64,000 nt of DNA from Flavobacterium reichenbachii (GTDB lineage: Bacteria; Bacteroidota; Bacteroidia; Flavobacteriales; Flavobacteriaceae), in contig NZ_MUHF01000002.1 in NCBI RefSeq assembly GCF_002217435.1, forward strand, positions 62,001-126,000, written 5' to 3'. Positions 9,225-19,410 of the stretch are shown here, in pieces. Position 1 is the stretch's first letter, and the number at the start of each line of letters is the position of its first letter. A program made the position numbers and the translations under genes. The notes under the pieces were generated by a model that saw only the letters and a list, made by a program, of their open reading frames with translations, ran no database searches and had not been told where the DNA came from.

Positions 9225-11429
9225 TTATTCGCCGGGATGATACGTCTTTTCTGCATTTTTTATAACATCTTCTTTATAAAACAATACGTCTTTAAATTGT
9301 CCTTTTTGGTACATTTCTGCTTGATCATAAAAATGTTTTGAGTTTATGTCACCGCTGTTTCCTCCAGCCAGTAAAGATTTTGCTTTTATTTTTGGACCAA
9401 ATTCTACAGCACAAACAAAACTGTTTCCGTTATAACCATATCGCTTTTTAGATCCGTTTTGATAACTGCTTTTAAAAGAAGGAAGACTTCCCCAGGAACC
9501 GGGACCAAAACCTATCGGAAGGCTTGGTTGGCTGTCGTCGTATTTTAAATCGATATCACCGCTGGAACGCTGAAAACGGTTAACATCGCCCCAGTTTACT
9601 TTCCACGTTCCCCATTTAGACTGCAGGTCTTTTATAACTCCTTCTAATTGTGGAATCATTTGTGTTATTACAGCATTTTTTGCAAAATTTTTGGTGTTTT
9701 CTACCTGATCCAATTCACCTTCGTCAATATATGCTTTTAGAATAATAGGATCTAATTTGTAAGCCCATTCAACTGCAAGCGTTGTTGCGATCGAATTTTC
9801 TTTGGCATAATAATCCCAATCTTTTAAGATTGAAACCGCTTCTGACAATGATTTGTACTCTGAAGTATCTGATTTTGGAACCTGATTAAACACATTTACT
9901 AAACCCGGAATTAAAACTTCAAAAATTGATAATTTAGAATCGTAACCGTCTGTAATTACCTTTTCTAAAGTATAATTGGTGCCTTTGCTAAAAATCCTGA
10001 CAGCATTTATTCCTCTAAAATTTTCTCCATCCGGCGCCATGTAAGGCGGGTAATTTTGTTTCTTCGGACTGTTTTCGCCCGCTGCCGTATAAGGTGTCGA
10101 ATTGCAATTTTGAATCCATCCATTTACAGGATTATATAAATGCACAGTTTTGTCTACTTCGTGCAGTCCTTTCCATTGTGTTGCAGAAATTGATCCGTCT
10201 ACTGCTTTAGACCAATTTTGATTTTTATCTCTTATCGGAATAAAATTGCCGTGCCAGTAGGCTATGTTTCCTTTGCTGTCGGCATAAACGGTGTTGTTGG
10301 ACGTATTAGCTTTTAGATCCATTGCTTTTTTGTAATCGTCAAAATTCTTAGATTTTGTTCTTATCCAGCTCTGAATTAAACTCGTCATTGATCGATTCAT
10401 AGATCTTAAACTGATCCATTTTCCGTCACGTTTGGCCATAATCGGACCGTTGTTGGTAAAATATGTTTTTATTTTTTTTGGAATTAATTTTCCTTTTTCA
10501 GTATAATTAATCGTGATTTCTTTTTCTATAACAGGCAGTAATTTTTGGTCAAATTCGTAGAATAATTTCCCTTTTTTATTTGTGATTTTTTCTACGTACA
10601 TATCAGCAACATCCACATTTGATGAAGTGTGCATCCAGCCGCAATTTTCATTAAACCCCTGATAAATAAAAAACTGCCCCCAAGTTACGGCTCCATAAGT
10701 ATTTAAACCTTCTTCGCTGGTAATCTGAACTTCTGGTCTAAAGTAAAAAGTAGTATGCGGATTAATATATAAAATTGCATTTCCATCGGCGGTTTTAGAT
10801 GGTGCCAAAGCAAAACCGTTAGAACCAGTCTGCACGTTTTTTTCTCTTTCTACGTACGCCACTTTATCATTATTTCCAGAGTAAAAAGCTTTCAATTCTC
10901 CTGTAGAAAGATCTGCAGTGCTGATAGCGCCAATACTTCCGTCGGTCCATAAAAGCGGAAACCAAGGTTCAAAATGAGTTAAGAGCGCGGGTTTAACCTC
11001 AGGATGTTTGTATAAATAAAAATTGATGGCGTCTGCATAACTGTTGAGAAGTTTCTTCAGCCACAATGGTGCTTTTTTATAATCTGTTTTTGCTTCTTCG
11101 GCATCTATTAAAAGTCTAATTTCTAGATCATTGTATAAAACAGATTCGCCTTTTATTTCTGAAAGTCGACCCAGTTTTTCGATATAATTCATTTCAATGC
11201 GTTTAAAATCGTCTTCGCATTGTGCATACAATAACCCAAAAACAGCGTCGGAATCTGTTGTACCGTAAATATGCGGAATTCCCCATTTGTCGCGAATTAT
11301 CTCAACTTGCTGTGCCGCTTCTTCAAGACGCAGAATTTCTTTCGAATTTATTTTTTGTGCGGTTAAAGAAAAACTAACACAAAAAATGAAAAAGACCGTT
11401 TTTAAAATTTTAGAATAGTTTACTAACAT
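9225..11429 (-). CDS. Penicillin acylase (S45, Ntn hydrolase) family protein
   Basis: An exported amidase of 734 residues with a signal peptide ending SLTAQ near residue 25. S45 enzymes are made as a proenzyme and self-cleave so that a serine becomes the beta-subunit N-terminus. That serine is S203 in the motif QTGSNGFALAP, giving an alpha part of about 180 mature residues. Other landmarks are IPHIYG near 51, and NNTVYAD and GNIAYWHGN around residues 376-391. Substrates in the family include beta-lactams, acyl-homoserine lactones and acyl amino acids; none can be chosen here. Its ATG overlaps the cyanophycinase stop by one base, so translation is probably coupled. Confidence 0.9.
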   Translation of the reverse strand: MLVNYSKILKTVFFIFCVSFSLTAQKINSKEILRLEEAAQQVEIIRDKWGIPHIYGTTDSDAVFGLLYAQCEDDFKRIEMNYIEKLGRLSEIKGESVLYNDLEIRLLIDAEEAKTDYKKAPLWLKKLLNSYADAINFYLYKHPEVKPALLTHFEPWFPLLWTDGSIGAISTADLSTGELKAFYSGNNDKVAYVEREKNVQTGSNGFALAPSKTADGNAILYINPHTTFYFRPEVQITSEEGLNTYGAVTWGQFFIYQGFNENCGWMHTSSNVDVADMYVEKITNKKGKLFYEFDQKLLPVIEKEITINYTEKGKLIPKKIKTYFTNNGPIMAKRDGKWISLRSMNRSMTSLIQSWIRTKSKNFDDYKKAMDLKANTSNNTVYADSKGNIAYWHGNFIPIRDKNQNWSKAVDGSISATQWKGLHEVDKTVHLYNPVNGWIQNCNSTPYTAAGENSPKKQNYPPYMAPDGENFRGINAVRIFSKGTNYTLEKVITDGYDSKLSIFEVLIPGLVNVFNQVPKSDTSEYKSLSEAVSILKDWDYYAKENSIATTLAVEWAYKLDPIILKAYIDEGELDQVENTKNFAKNAVITQMIPQLEGVIKDLQSKWGTWKVNWGDVNRFQRSSGDIDLKYDDSQPSLPIGFGPGSWGSLPSFKSSYQNGSKKRYGYNGNSFVCAVEFGPKIKAKSLLAGGNSGDINSKHFYDQAEMYQKGQFKDVLFYKEDVIKNAEKTYHPGE

Positions 11430-12283
11430 TATTTGATATTAAATTTTTGTCCGGCATTATAAATACTCATTTCCAGTTTTTCAATTGAGATCAAATTGCC
11501 TTTTTTAGATTTTAAAATTCCCTTTGGTTTCTTTACTACAATTACTTCACTTTCTCCTGCAACCTCAACCTGGTTGTTCCTCACAATTATTGCAGTTTCT
11601 TCGTCAATTCCGATTCCCGTTAAATCAGGAAATTCAACCAAAGCAGAAAGTAATCTGTTATAACGGTTTCTTTTCAGGAAATGCTGATCAATTACCGCCG
11701 TTTTTAACAATCCAAGACCGTCGCTGGTTTCCAGATTATCGTATCTGATATTATCAAAAGTGCCCGAATATTCTTTTTGTAATTTCTGGTTTCCGGTAAT
11801 CATTTTTTCAGACATTACAGCGGCGCCGGCACTCGTTCCAGAAATTGTGCTTCCGTTTTCGTATGCTTTTAAAATAGCCGTTTTTATTGGAGTGTTCTGT
11901 ATAATATTCATAAAACGCGTTTGATCGCCTCCGCTTATAAAAATAAGTTTTGCTTTCTGAACGGAATCTGCAAGCGTTTTGTTTTGAGCAGTTTCTTTAT
12001 TAAAATTCAGCATCACAATTGGATTTTTTGTCAATTTTACCATTTGAGTTTTGAAGAAAATAAAAGAACTGTCGGGTTGTTCGCTCGACATTGGTAAAAC
12101 TACGATATAGTCTTTTTGAGATAATTCGGCTACAGCCAAAACCTGTTTCATTAAATTATCAGAGCGATCGCCTCCGCCGATTATGAATAATTTTCCTTTC
12201 GGATTTTGTGCCAGACAGCTTAAAGATGCGAATATCAAAATAACGATAAACTGCGTCGAAGAAAATTTGAAAAGTTTATTCAT
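11429..12283 (-). CDS. Cyanophycinase-like S51 serine peptidase
   Basis: 284 residues with a signal peptide or lipoprotein signal (LIFASLSCLAQ). The S51 nucleophile elbow TISGTSAGAAVMS places Ser at residue 151; FIIGGGDRSDN, FISGGDQTRF and GIGIDEETAIIV are further family motifs. Cyanophycinases hydrolyse the Asp-Arg polymer cyanophycin to beta-Asp-Arg. An exported form in a heterotroph suggests scavenging. It is coupled to the acylase gene and lies next to an Lrp-type regulator and rocD, which fits arginine/ornithine use. That link is inference. Confidence 0.87.
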   Translation of the reverse strand: MNKLFKFSSTQFIVILIFASLSCLAQNPKGKLFIIGGGDRSDNLMKQVLAVAELSQKDYIVVLPMSSEQPDSSFIFFKTQMVKLTKNPIVMLNFNKETAQNKTLADSVQKAKLIFISGGDQTRFMNIIQNTPIKTAILKAYENGSTISGTSAGAAVMSEKMITGNQKLQKEYSGTFDNIRYDNLETSDGLGLLKTAVIDQHFLKRNRYNRLLSALVEFPDLTGIGIDEETAIIVRNNQVEVAGESEVIVVKKPKGILKSKKGNLISIEKLEMSIYNAGQKFNIK

Positions 12284-12327
12284 AATGCTGCTGATTTATT
12301 ATTTAATGAATAATGTAAAGGAAAAAA

Positions 12328-12780
12328 TTACAATATAATATTTCGTTTAAAAGCACATCCTAATTCTATAATCGAATCGGTTTTGGAAATTCCGGGAATG
12401 CTGTCGATTTTTTCATAAAGAATGCTTCGCATGTGTTCGTGATTTTTAGCAATAATTTTGATATATAAAGTAAACGAACCCGTAACATAATAACATTCTG
12501 TAATTTCAGGAATCTCTTTTAAGGCCTCAATAATACGATCAGAATCAGAATCTTTGTTTAGAGAAATTCCAGTAAAAGAAGCCCAGTCGTAACCAATTTT
12601 CTTTTCCTGAATTATAGGCTTAATTCCTCCAATTATGCCTTGTTCCATCAATCTGTTAATACGCTGATGCACCATTGTATTAGAAATTTTTAGATTGGCA
12701 GCAATTGCAGAAAAAGCCATTCTTCCGTCTTTTTCCAGTTCTTTAATAATATTGATATCAAATTCGTCTAATAATTCCAT
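12328..12780 (-). CDS. Lrp/AsnC family transcription regulator
   Basis: 150 residues. An N-terminal winged helix-turn-helix (LDEFDINIIKELEKDGRMAF, then ISNTMVHQRINRLMEQGII) is followed by a RAM/AsnC ligand-binding domain (TECYYVTGSFTLYIKI). Family members usually bind an amino acid. It is divergent from rocD, with a 217-base shared control region, so ornithine aminotransferase is the likely target. It is also upstream of the cyanophycinase-acylase pair on its own strand. Confidence 0.93.
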   Translation of the reverse strand: MELLDEFDINIIKELEKDGRMAFSAIAANLKISNTMVHQRINRLMEQGIIGGIKPIIQEKKIGYDWASFTGISLNKDSDSDRIIEALKEIPEITECYYVTGSFTLYIKIIAKNHEHMRSILYEKIDSIPGISKTDSIIELGCAFKRNIIL

Positions 12781-12904
12781 TGTTTTAATTTGAGTTGGAA
12801 ACCTGATTTTATATTTATAAAAGTAATTATTTTTTTATAAAAGACTCAAAGATTCAATTCAGGTTTGTGTTGTATTTATTATTTTTAAGTCTAAATTAGT
12901 GTAT

Positions 12905-12934
12905 TTGACTTCAAAAAGAGTATTTTAAAGTCAA
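12905..12934. promoter_or_regulatory. Inverted repeat in the lrp-rocD control region (candidate operator)
   Basis: TTGACTT at 12905-12911 and AAGTCAA at 12928-12934 face each other with centres 23 bases apart, about two helical turns. They lie just upstream of the rocD promoter. An Lrp/AsnC-type octamer could use such spacing. This is inference from position only. Confidence 0.4.
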
Positions 12935-12947
12935 TATTTAGGTTTTG

Positions 12948-12980
12948 TTGTATTGTAATAATAAATATTTAATACTTTTG
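12948..12980 (+). promoter_or_regulatory. rocD promoter
   Basis: TACTTTTG at 12973-12980 matches the Bacteroidota -7 element TAnnTTTG. TTG triplets at 12948-12950 and 12953-12955 lie near the -33 position. The start codon at 12998 implies a leader of only about 10 bases. Confidence 0.6.
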
Positions 12981-12997
12981 CTTAAAATAAATAGATT

Positions 12998-14251
12998 ATG
13001 ATTCATACTGAAAACAAACTTTCAAACAAAGCAGCAGTTTTAATTGAAAAAGAAAATAAATACGGAGCTCATAATTATCACCCGCTTCCTGTGGTTTTAG
13101 AAAGAGGAGAAGGAGTATATGTATGGGATGTAGACGGGAAAAAATATTATGATTTCTTATCTGCTTACTCGGCAGTAAATCAAGGCCATTGTCATCCAAA
13201 AATTATTCAGGCCATGATCAATCAATCTCAAAAACTAACATTGACTTCTCGTGCTTTCTACAATGATCAATTGGGTGAGTATGAGGAATATGTAACTAAA
13301 TATTTTGGTTTTGACAAAGTGCTTCCGATGAATACGGGAGCCGAAGCTGTTGAAACAGCTCTTAAAATATGCAGAAAATGGGCTTATGAAGTAAAAGGAA
13401 TTCCAGAAAATCAGGCGCAGGTTATTGTGTGCGAAAATAATTTTCACGGAAGAACGACTACCATAATTTCATTTTCGAATGATGAAACAGCCCGAAAGAA
13501 TTTTGGACCGTTTACAGATGGATTTATAAAAATTGAATATGATAATCTTGAAGCTCTTGAAAAAGCTTTAAGTGCATCTGAAAATATTGCTGGATTCCTG
13601 GTTGAACCAATTCAGGGAGAAGCTGGAGTTTATGTTCCGTCAGAAGGATATTTGGCAAAAGCAAAAGCGCTGTGCGAAAAGCATAATGTTTTATTTATTG
13701 CAGATGAAGTTCAAACCGGAATTGCCAGAACCGGAAAATTATTGGCCGTTCATCATGAAAATGTACAGCCGGATATATTGATTTTAGGAAAAGCAATTTC
13801 TGGAGGTGTTTATCCAATTTCTGCGGTTTTATGCAATGATGAGATTATGAATGTTATAAAACCCGGACAGCATGGATCTACTTTTGGAGGAAATCCTGTT
13901 GCGGCAGCAGTTGCAATTGCAGCTCTTGAAGTAGTAAAGGACGAAAAGTTGGCTGAAAATGCAGAACGTCTTGGAGCAATTTTAAGAAAAGGATTAAACG
14001 AAATTGCAGAACGTAACCATTTAATAGAACTTGTTCGCGGTAAAGGTTTACTAAATGCAATTGTAATTAACAGCGGAGAAGATTCTGATCTGGCTTGGGA
14101 AATCTGCTTGAAATTTAGAGACAACGGATTATTAGCAAAACCAACACACGGAAACAAAATTAGATTTGCACCGCCTTTGGTTATAACAGAAGAGCAGATT
14201 TATGACTGTCTTGCAATTATTGAGAAGTCGCTGAATGATTTCAAAATGTAA
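12998..14251 (+). CDS. rocD: Ornithine-oxo-acid aminotransferase
   Basis: A PLP enzyme moving the delta-amino group of ornithine to 2-oxoglutarate, giving glutamate semialdehyde. 417 residues, full length for class III aminotransferases. Motifs: substrate loop [13 protein letters not shown] (22-34), [13 protein letters not shown] (111-123), FHGRT, ADEVQTG with the PLP-binding Asp, and the Schiff-base lysine K265 in [18 protein letters not shown] follows. The sequence agrees closely with ornithine rather than acetylornithine aminotransferases. It is divergent from an Lrp-type regulator and ends at a good terminator. Confidence 0.95.
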   Translation: MIHTENKLSNKAAVLIEKENKYGAHNYHPLPVVLERGEGVYVWDVDGKKYYDFLSAYSAVNQGHCHPKIIQAMINQSQKLTLTSRAFYNDQLGEYEEYVTKYFGFDKVLPMNTGAEAVETALKICRKWAYEVKGIPENQAQVIVCENNFHGRTTTIISFSNDETARKNFGPFTDGFIKIEYDNLEALEKALSASENIAGFLVEPIQGEAGVYVPSEGYLAKAKALCEKHNVLFIADEVQTGIARTGKLLAVHHENVQPDILILGKAISGGVYPISAVLCNDEIMNVIKPGQHGSTFGGNPVAAAVAIAALEVVKDEKLAENAERLGAILRKGLNEIAERNHLIELVRGKGLLNAIVINSGEDSDLAWEICLKFRDNGLLAKPTHGNKIRFAPPLVITEEQIYDCLAIIEKSLNDFKM

Positions 14252-14276
14252 TTAAAAATTAGATCGAATATGTTAA

Positions 14277-14305
14277 AACAGCTGCATAATTATGCGGCTG
14301 TTTTT
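14277..14305 (+). terminator. Intrinsic terminator after rocD
   Basis: Thirteen-base arms, 14277-14289 and 14290-14302, with one G-U pair (core CAGCTGCATAA and TTATGCGGCTG) followed by a short T-run. Confidence 0.8.
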
Positions 14306-14432
14306 ATTTGTAAATAGAAATTATATAACATTTAACGAATAATTATATAATTTAAAAATGGAGTTCCTGAGTAGTTTTGAATTATAATTTAAGACAGCAA
14401 AATTTTGTTGAACCTTTATAAAATAACATCAG

Positions 14433-14888
14433 ATGGCTTACGCAAATAATGATTTAATACGCTTTTTAGATGCACAAAACAAACTTTACCTTACCGCATA
14501 TTCTGAATTAAAAAAAGGAAAAAAAGAAACACACTGGATGTGGTTTATCTTTCCTCAGATCAAAGGATTAGGAAAAAGTAACATTGCTAAACATTATGCA
14601 ATTGCAGATCTTGAAGAAGCTAAGGCTTATTTAAACCATCCAATTTTATCCAAACATTTAGTCGAAATTGCACAGCTTTTACTGCAGTACAAAAAAAAAT
14701 CTATCGAATCTATTCTTGGAGATTTAGATGCACGCAAATTGCGTTCTTCTTTGAGTCTTTTCTCTCAGGTAGAAAATGCTGATCCTATATTTCAGGAATT
14801 ATTAGATACTTTTTACGCGGGCAATTTAGATCCGATTACTTTGGCTATTGCACAAGCTTCAGTAAAAAAAGAGCCTGCAGCAGCATAA
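14433..14888 (+). CDS. DUF1810 family protein
   Basis: A soluble protein of 151 residues of the DUF1810 ('calpastatin') family. It shows RFLDAQNKLYLTAYSELKKG, the signature HWMWFIFPQIKGLGKS, and YAIADLEEAKAYL. The biochemical function is unproven as far as I know. It stands alone between rocD and a convergent SusD gene, and its last residues (VKKEPAAA) look unstructured. Confidence 0.88.
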   Translation: MAYANNDLIRFLDAQNKLYLTAYSELKKGKKETHWMWFIFPQIKGLGKSNIAKHYAIADLEEAKAYLNHPILSKHLVEIAQLLLQYKKKSIESILGDLDARKLRSSLSLFSQVENADPIFQELLDTFYAGNLDPITLAIAQASVKKEPAAA

Positions 14889-14953
14889 TAATATCCTTGA
14901 TCCAAATATAATTTACTTACATTCTATTTTACTTTTTGCTATTTTACTTAGGT

Positions 14954-14988
14954 AAAAAAAACCATTCGTTTTGCGAATGGTTTTTTTG
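14954..14988. terminator. Bidirectional terminator, DUF1810 and susD
   Basis: Arms ACCATTCG (14961-14968) and CGAATGGT (14974-14981) with A7 on the left and T7 on the right, between convergent genes. Confidence 0.88.
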
Positions 14989-15007
14989 GTTAAAAATGGT
15001 TTTTGGT

Positions 15008-16405
15008 TTACGATCCGTATCCTGGATTTTGAGTTATTTTTTTGTTGGCGTCTGTTTCTTTTAACGGAATCGGAAATACTAGGTTGTCGGCATCAAAAGG
15101 AAGCAATTTTGAGCCGTCTCCATCGGTGCTGATATCTATAGAACGCTGCGTTCTTCTGATGTCGTGAATTAAGAATCCTTCCATTCCAAGTTCAAGTTCT
15201 CTTTCCAGCAAAATATCATCAAGTGTAACTGCTAATAATTCATCTGCTTTTGCTCGATTTCTGATGATATTAATATCGTCGAGTGGCGAATTTCCAACAG
15301 CAGTTCCTAGTCTTAAGTTTGCTTCGGCTCTGATTAAATATAGTTCAGCCAGACGAATAAGTCCGACGTTAGCAAATTGATCCGTATATTTTGATGTCAG
15401 GATTCTTCCGTTTGCTTCGTTTTCATAATAAAATACAGCTCTGTCATCAGGATCGCTGAATTTTTCTAAATAAGCATCTCTGATCGAAAAATCACCGCCA
15501 CGTCCTCCGTTGTTCTCAGATTCGTAAAACGTGTTTACATCATTTAAACCTGTTTGTTTTGTAATTTGAATAGAAAAAACATCTTCGGTCTGATCGGTAT
15601 CATGGTTAAAAGCTGCAGCATAATTTGAAGATAATCCGTGACCGCTGTTTTCAATAACGTCATCGGCTGCATCTCTTGCGCCTGCATAATTTCCTTGCTG
15701 CAAATAAACACGTGCTAGTAAGGCTTGTGCAGCATATTTGTCTGCATAAAAAGTATTTTCTTCCGGAAGATTAGTATAGGCAAGATTTAAACCATTGATA
15801 ATTACTTGGTAAACTTCTGCCACAGTACTTCTTTGTTTAGAAAGATCTGCATTAAAATCATAAATGGCATTTGGCCTGATTACAACTCCCAGCTGATTAT
15901 TGGCTTGACCACTCACATATGGTTTTGCAAAAAAGCGTACCAGATCAAAATAAGCCAGAGATCTTAAAAAATTGGCTTCACCAATCATTACGGCTTGTCT
16001 TTCCGGATCTTTTACGACACTAATATTATCAATTACGGTATTTGCAGCATTTATTATTTCGTAACATCTTGCATAGGTTCCTTCAATGATTACGTTGTCA
16101 GACTGCATGTCTTTAAGATACATTTGTCTTAATTCGGCATAAGTTCCTCTCCATCTTAAGTCGGTTGTGTTAAGTACGCCTGTAACACCTAATAAATCGG
16201 CATAAAGTAAAATTCTTCCTCCGTAGGCATTTCCATTTGCTGCCAAAGCATAAGTTCCGGTAAGTACATTTGTTATTCCGGCTTCGGTACTTAAAGTAAC
16301 AGAAGCATCTTCTCTTTGCTTAGGATCTAAGTCTAATTCATTTTCACAACTTGTAAAAAATACTGCGAAAATTATAAATAAGAATACGTTATTTGCTTTC
16401 ATCAT
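15008..16405 (-). CDS. SusD/RagB-like outer-membrane lipoprotein (pair 1)
   Basis: 465 residues; lipobox FFTSCENE near residue 20. SusD landmarks include the N-terminal TPR-like region (YAALRQ-type helices, RCYEIINAANTVIDNI), MIGEANFLRSLAYFDLVRFF, and the C-terminal LIRAEANLRLG and RELELGMEGFLIHDIRRTQ. SusD proteins cap the SusC transporter and bind the ligand at the cell surface. It starts 8 bases after SusC pair 1. No glycosidase gene is near; the upstream neighbours are sulfatases, so the ligand may be a sulfated compound (inference). Two ATGs in tandem could serve as start. Confidence 0.92.
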   Translation of the reverse strand: MMKANNVFLFIIFAVFFTSCENELDLDPKQREDASVTLSTEAGITNVLTGTYALAANGNAYGGRILLYADLLGVTGVLNTTDLRWRGTYAELRQMYLKDMQSDNVIIEGTYARCYEIINAANTVIDNISVVKDPERQAVMIGEANFLRSLAYFDLVRFFAKPYVSGQANNQLGVVIRPNAIYDFNADLSKQRSTVAEVYQVIINGLNLAYTNLPEENTFYADKYAAQALLARVYLQQGNYAGARDAADDVIENSGHGLSSNYAAAFNHDTDQTEDVFSIQITKQTGLNDVNTFYESENNGGRGGDFSIRDAYLEKFSDPDDRAVFYYENEANGRILTSKYTDQFANVGLIRLAELYLIRAEANLRLGTAVGNSPLDDINIIRNRAKADELLAVTLDDILLERELELGMEGFLIHDIRRTQRSIDISTDGDGSKLLPFDADNLVFPIPLKETDANKKITQNPGYGS

Positions 16406-16413
16406 GTCCTTTT

Positions 16414-19410
16414 TTAAAAATTAATATTTACTCCCAATGCTATCGTTCTTGCCGGAGGTGCAGAGTAAAAATCCTCTCCAATTCCAACTCCATCATCTCT
16501 TCTTGCTTCAGGATCGTAACCTTTATAGTTGGTAAAAGTCAGTAAGTTAACTGCTGTTGCGTATATCCTCAAACTGCTCATTCCCATGTCACTTACAGTT
16601 TGTTTTGGTAATGTATATCCAAGCGTTATATTTCTTAGACGAATAAAATCTGACTCATCCAGATAGCGTGTAGAATCCTGAGTTCCGTTTGCTCCTCCAA
16701 ATCTTGCCTGAGGTACATCTGTAATGTCGCCGGGATTCTGCCAGCGGTTTAACTGATCTGCAGTCTGGTTGTCAAAATAATCTGCTACTGTAGATTGGTA
16801 TATTCCAGCTGTGTTATAAATGCTGGCTCCCCATTCTCCCTGAAAAGTAAATGTAAAATCAATTCCTTTGTACAAAATGGTATTGGTTAATCCAGACATT
16901 AATGTAGGGAAAGGATTTCCGGCAATAATTCTTTTTGCTTTGCTGTAATCATTAGTAGTAGATCTGTCAATTGTACCATCATCGTTAACCACATTTTTTA
17001 CAAAAAGCGCATCTCCGTTTGCTGGGTCAACTCCTGCATATTCAACTAAATAAAAAGAAGATATGTTTTCGCCGACTCTATTAATGGTGAAATTATTGAT
17101 AATATCAGTATTGTTATTTGGCAGCGATTTTACTTTTGATTCGTTGGTCGTAATATTGAAACTTGTATTCCATTTAAAATTTTCTGTATCAACATTTTTG
17201 GTGTTTAAAGTGAATTCAAAACCATTGCTTCTAATTTTTCCAATATTTTTATTGATTAAATCCGTTCCAGAACTTAAAGGCAGCGGTACTTCAAATAATA
17301 AACCATCAGTATCTTTTTGGTAATAATCTGCTTCAAAAGAAATTCTATCTAAGAAACCTATTTCAATACCAAAATCGGTTTGTGTAGATTTTTCCCAGCT
17401 AAGATTGTCATTTCCAGCCTGATCAAAAGTTAAGCCTGATTTAAGATTATAAGGATTTGGCTGGTACAATTGGCGGGAAGCAAAATTTCCGATTTCTGCA
17501 TTTCCTAATTTACCCCAGCTTGCTTTTAATTTTAAATAAGTCAAAACCTTATTTTCTTTTAAGAAATTTTCCTGAGACATTACCCATCCTGCAGACAAAG
17601 CAGGAAAAACTCCGAATCTTTCATTTTTTCCAAAGCGGGAAGAACCATCACGGCGAATACTGGCTTTAAACAAATATTTGCCTTGAAAACTATAATTAAG
17701 CCTTCCAAACTGAGATACAAATGCATAATCGGTCTGGCTGCCGTGTCCTTCATTTACTTCGGCACCGCCATCTATCGTCTCAAAAGAATCATTTGGGAAA
17801 TAAATACTGTTTACATCCTGATATCTTCTGTTGTATTTGTTGAATTCCATACCCGCAACCACATTTAGGTTGTGCTTTTCAGCGAAGGTTTGATCGTACG
17901 TAAAATAATTACTAAAAACATAACTCTCACTATTCTGAGCAGATGCAAATACAGCACCGTCTGTTGCCATAAAAGGAGCATTTTTACCTTGCCAGTAATC
18001 TTCTGTCTGAGTTAAAAGATCATAAGAAAAATCAGAATTGAATTTTAAAGATTTGAATAGTTTTAATTCTCCATATACTTTTCCGATCACTCTTCTCATT
18101 ATTGTTTTCCAAAAGGAATTGTCTTTTGCCAAAAGATAATTAGCATATTCTGTGTTTGGATTTGCAGTTCCGTCTGCTAATCTTGCCGGCGAAATTGGCG
18201 CCTGAGCTACAGACTGTAATGGCGTTACAAATGAATTATCATCCTGAACACGATCTATTGCAGATCTGGAAAAACTAAGATTCATTCCGGCTGTAAAACG
18301 ATCTGATACCTTGTGAGACAGATTGCTTCTTGCCGTAATTCTTTCTAAACTGTTGCTGTCCACAATTCCGACAGTATTATTGTAAGCTCCCGAGAAAAAG
18401 TATTTTGTTTTTTCATCACCTCCCGAAAGAGAAAAATCTGCATCTGTGGTGTATCCGGTTTTTAAGGCTTCTTTTTGCCAGTCTGTATTTATGGCGCCGT
18501 TTCTCCAATCTGTTCCCTGCGATAAAAATTCTAATTCGTCTTCTACAGATTCAAGATCGTCCACATTTCGGCCTGCTTCCTGCAATAATTCAACATATTG
18601 TTTTGAATCCAGCCATTTCTTTTTGTGAGTAGCTTCACTAACTCCCTGAGATATATTTATGGAAAAATTTCCTTTTCCTTCTTTTCCTTTTTTAGTAGTA
18701 ATTAATACCACACCATTTGCACCTCTCGCACCATAAATTGCAGCAGAAGAAGCATCTTTTAAAACATCAATAGATTCGATTTCGTTTGTACTTAACGTCA
18801 ATAGCGGATTGGTTGCCGCTCCGTTGCTTGAGTCATCGTCATCATTAATTAATGGTATTCCGTCTAATACATACAACGGCTGTGTTCCTGCACTAATACT
18901 TGCAGCTCCACGTACTCTAATGTTCATTCCGCCTTCGACTTTACCATTAGTCTGCGTTACCTGAACCCCTGCCAATTTACCTACTAATGCATTTTGGAAG
19001 TTTGAAACCGGTACCTGCTGAATATCTTTTGCCGTAACGCGGGCAATATTATCGGTTAAATTCTTTTTGGTCTGTGTACCATAACCTACAACTAAAACGG
19101 CTTCCAGTTCGTTTGAAGCATCTTCCAGTTTTACTTTAACCGATTTGGAAGCCGAAACTTCAACCGATTTCATTCCTAAATAAGAGATTACCAATGTTTG
19201 TCCCTCTCTGGCATTGATCGTAAATTCTCCGTCAAAATTGGTCTGAGTACTTTCTTTGGTACCCTTTAAAACTATATTTGCTCCAGGAACCGGCATTCCT
19301 GTTTTGTCGGTAACTATTCCTGTTACCGTAATTCCTTGGGCGAAAGCTGTTTGAATGAATAATAAAAACATCAAGGCCCCAAACCTCTTAAAGTTAAAAT
19401 TAATTTTCAT
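16414..19410 (-). CDS. SusC/RagA-like TonB-dependent transporter (pair 1)
   Basis: A 998-residue outer-membrane transporter. It has a signal peptide (to QTAFAQ near 25), a carboxypeptidase-regulatory-like beta-sandwich (GIVTDKTGMPVPGANIVLKG, 31-110), a plug domain (NFQNALVGKLAGVQVTQ, IRVRGAASISAGTQPLYVLDG, ATNP to DASSAAIYGARGANGV), and a 22-strand-type barrel ending at IALGVNINF. It imports its ligand with TonB energy together with the SusD partner downstream. Its own 305-base upstream spacer separates it from the sulfatase operon. Confidence 0.94.
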   Translation of the reverse strand: MKINFNFKRFGALMFLLFIQTAFAQGITVTGIVTDKTGMPVPGANIVLKGTKESTQTNFDGEFTINAREGQTLVISYLGMKSVEVSASKSVKVKLEDASNELEAVLVVGYGTQTKKNLTDNIARVTAKDIQQVPVSNFQNALVGKLAGVQVTQTNGKVEGGMNIRVRGAASISAGTQPLYVLDGIPLINDDDDSSNGAATNPLLTLSTNEIESIDVLKDASSAAIYGARGANGVVLITTKKGKEGKGNFSINISQGVSEATHKKKWLDSKQYVELLQEAGRNVDDLESVEDELEFLSQGTDWRNGAINTDWQKEALKTGYTTDADFSLSGGDEKTKYFFSGAYNNTVGIVDSNSLERITARSNLSHKVSDRFTAGMNLSFSRSAIDRVQDDNSFVTPLQSVAQAPISPARLADGTANPNTEYANYLLAKDNSFWKTIMRRVIGKVYGELKLFKSLKFNSDFSYDLLTQTEDYWQGKNAPFMATDGAVFASAQNSESYVFSNYFTYDQTFAEKHNLNVVAGMEFNKYNRRYQDVNSIYFPNDSFETIDGGAEVNEGHGSQTDYAFVSQFGRLNYSFQGKYLFKASIRRDGSSRFGKNERFGVFPALSAGWVMSQENFLKENKVLTYLKLKASWGKLGNAEIGNFASRQLYQPNPYNLKSGLTFDQAGNDNLSWEKSTQTDFGIEIGFLDRISFEADYYQKDTDGLLFEVPLPLSSGTDLINKNIGKIRSNGFEFTLNTKNVDTENFKWNTSFNITTNESKVKSLPNNNTDIINNFTINRVGENISSFYLVEYAGVDPANGDALFVKNVVNDDGTIDRSTTNDYSKAKRIIAGNPFPTLMSGLTNTILYKGIDFTFTFQGEWGASIYNTAGIYQSTVADYFDNQTADQLNRWQNPGDITDVPQARFGGANGTQDSTRYLDESDFIRLRNITLGYTLPKQTVSDMGMSSLRIYATAVNLLTFTNYKGYDPEARRDDGVGIGEDFYSAPPARTIALGVNINF

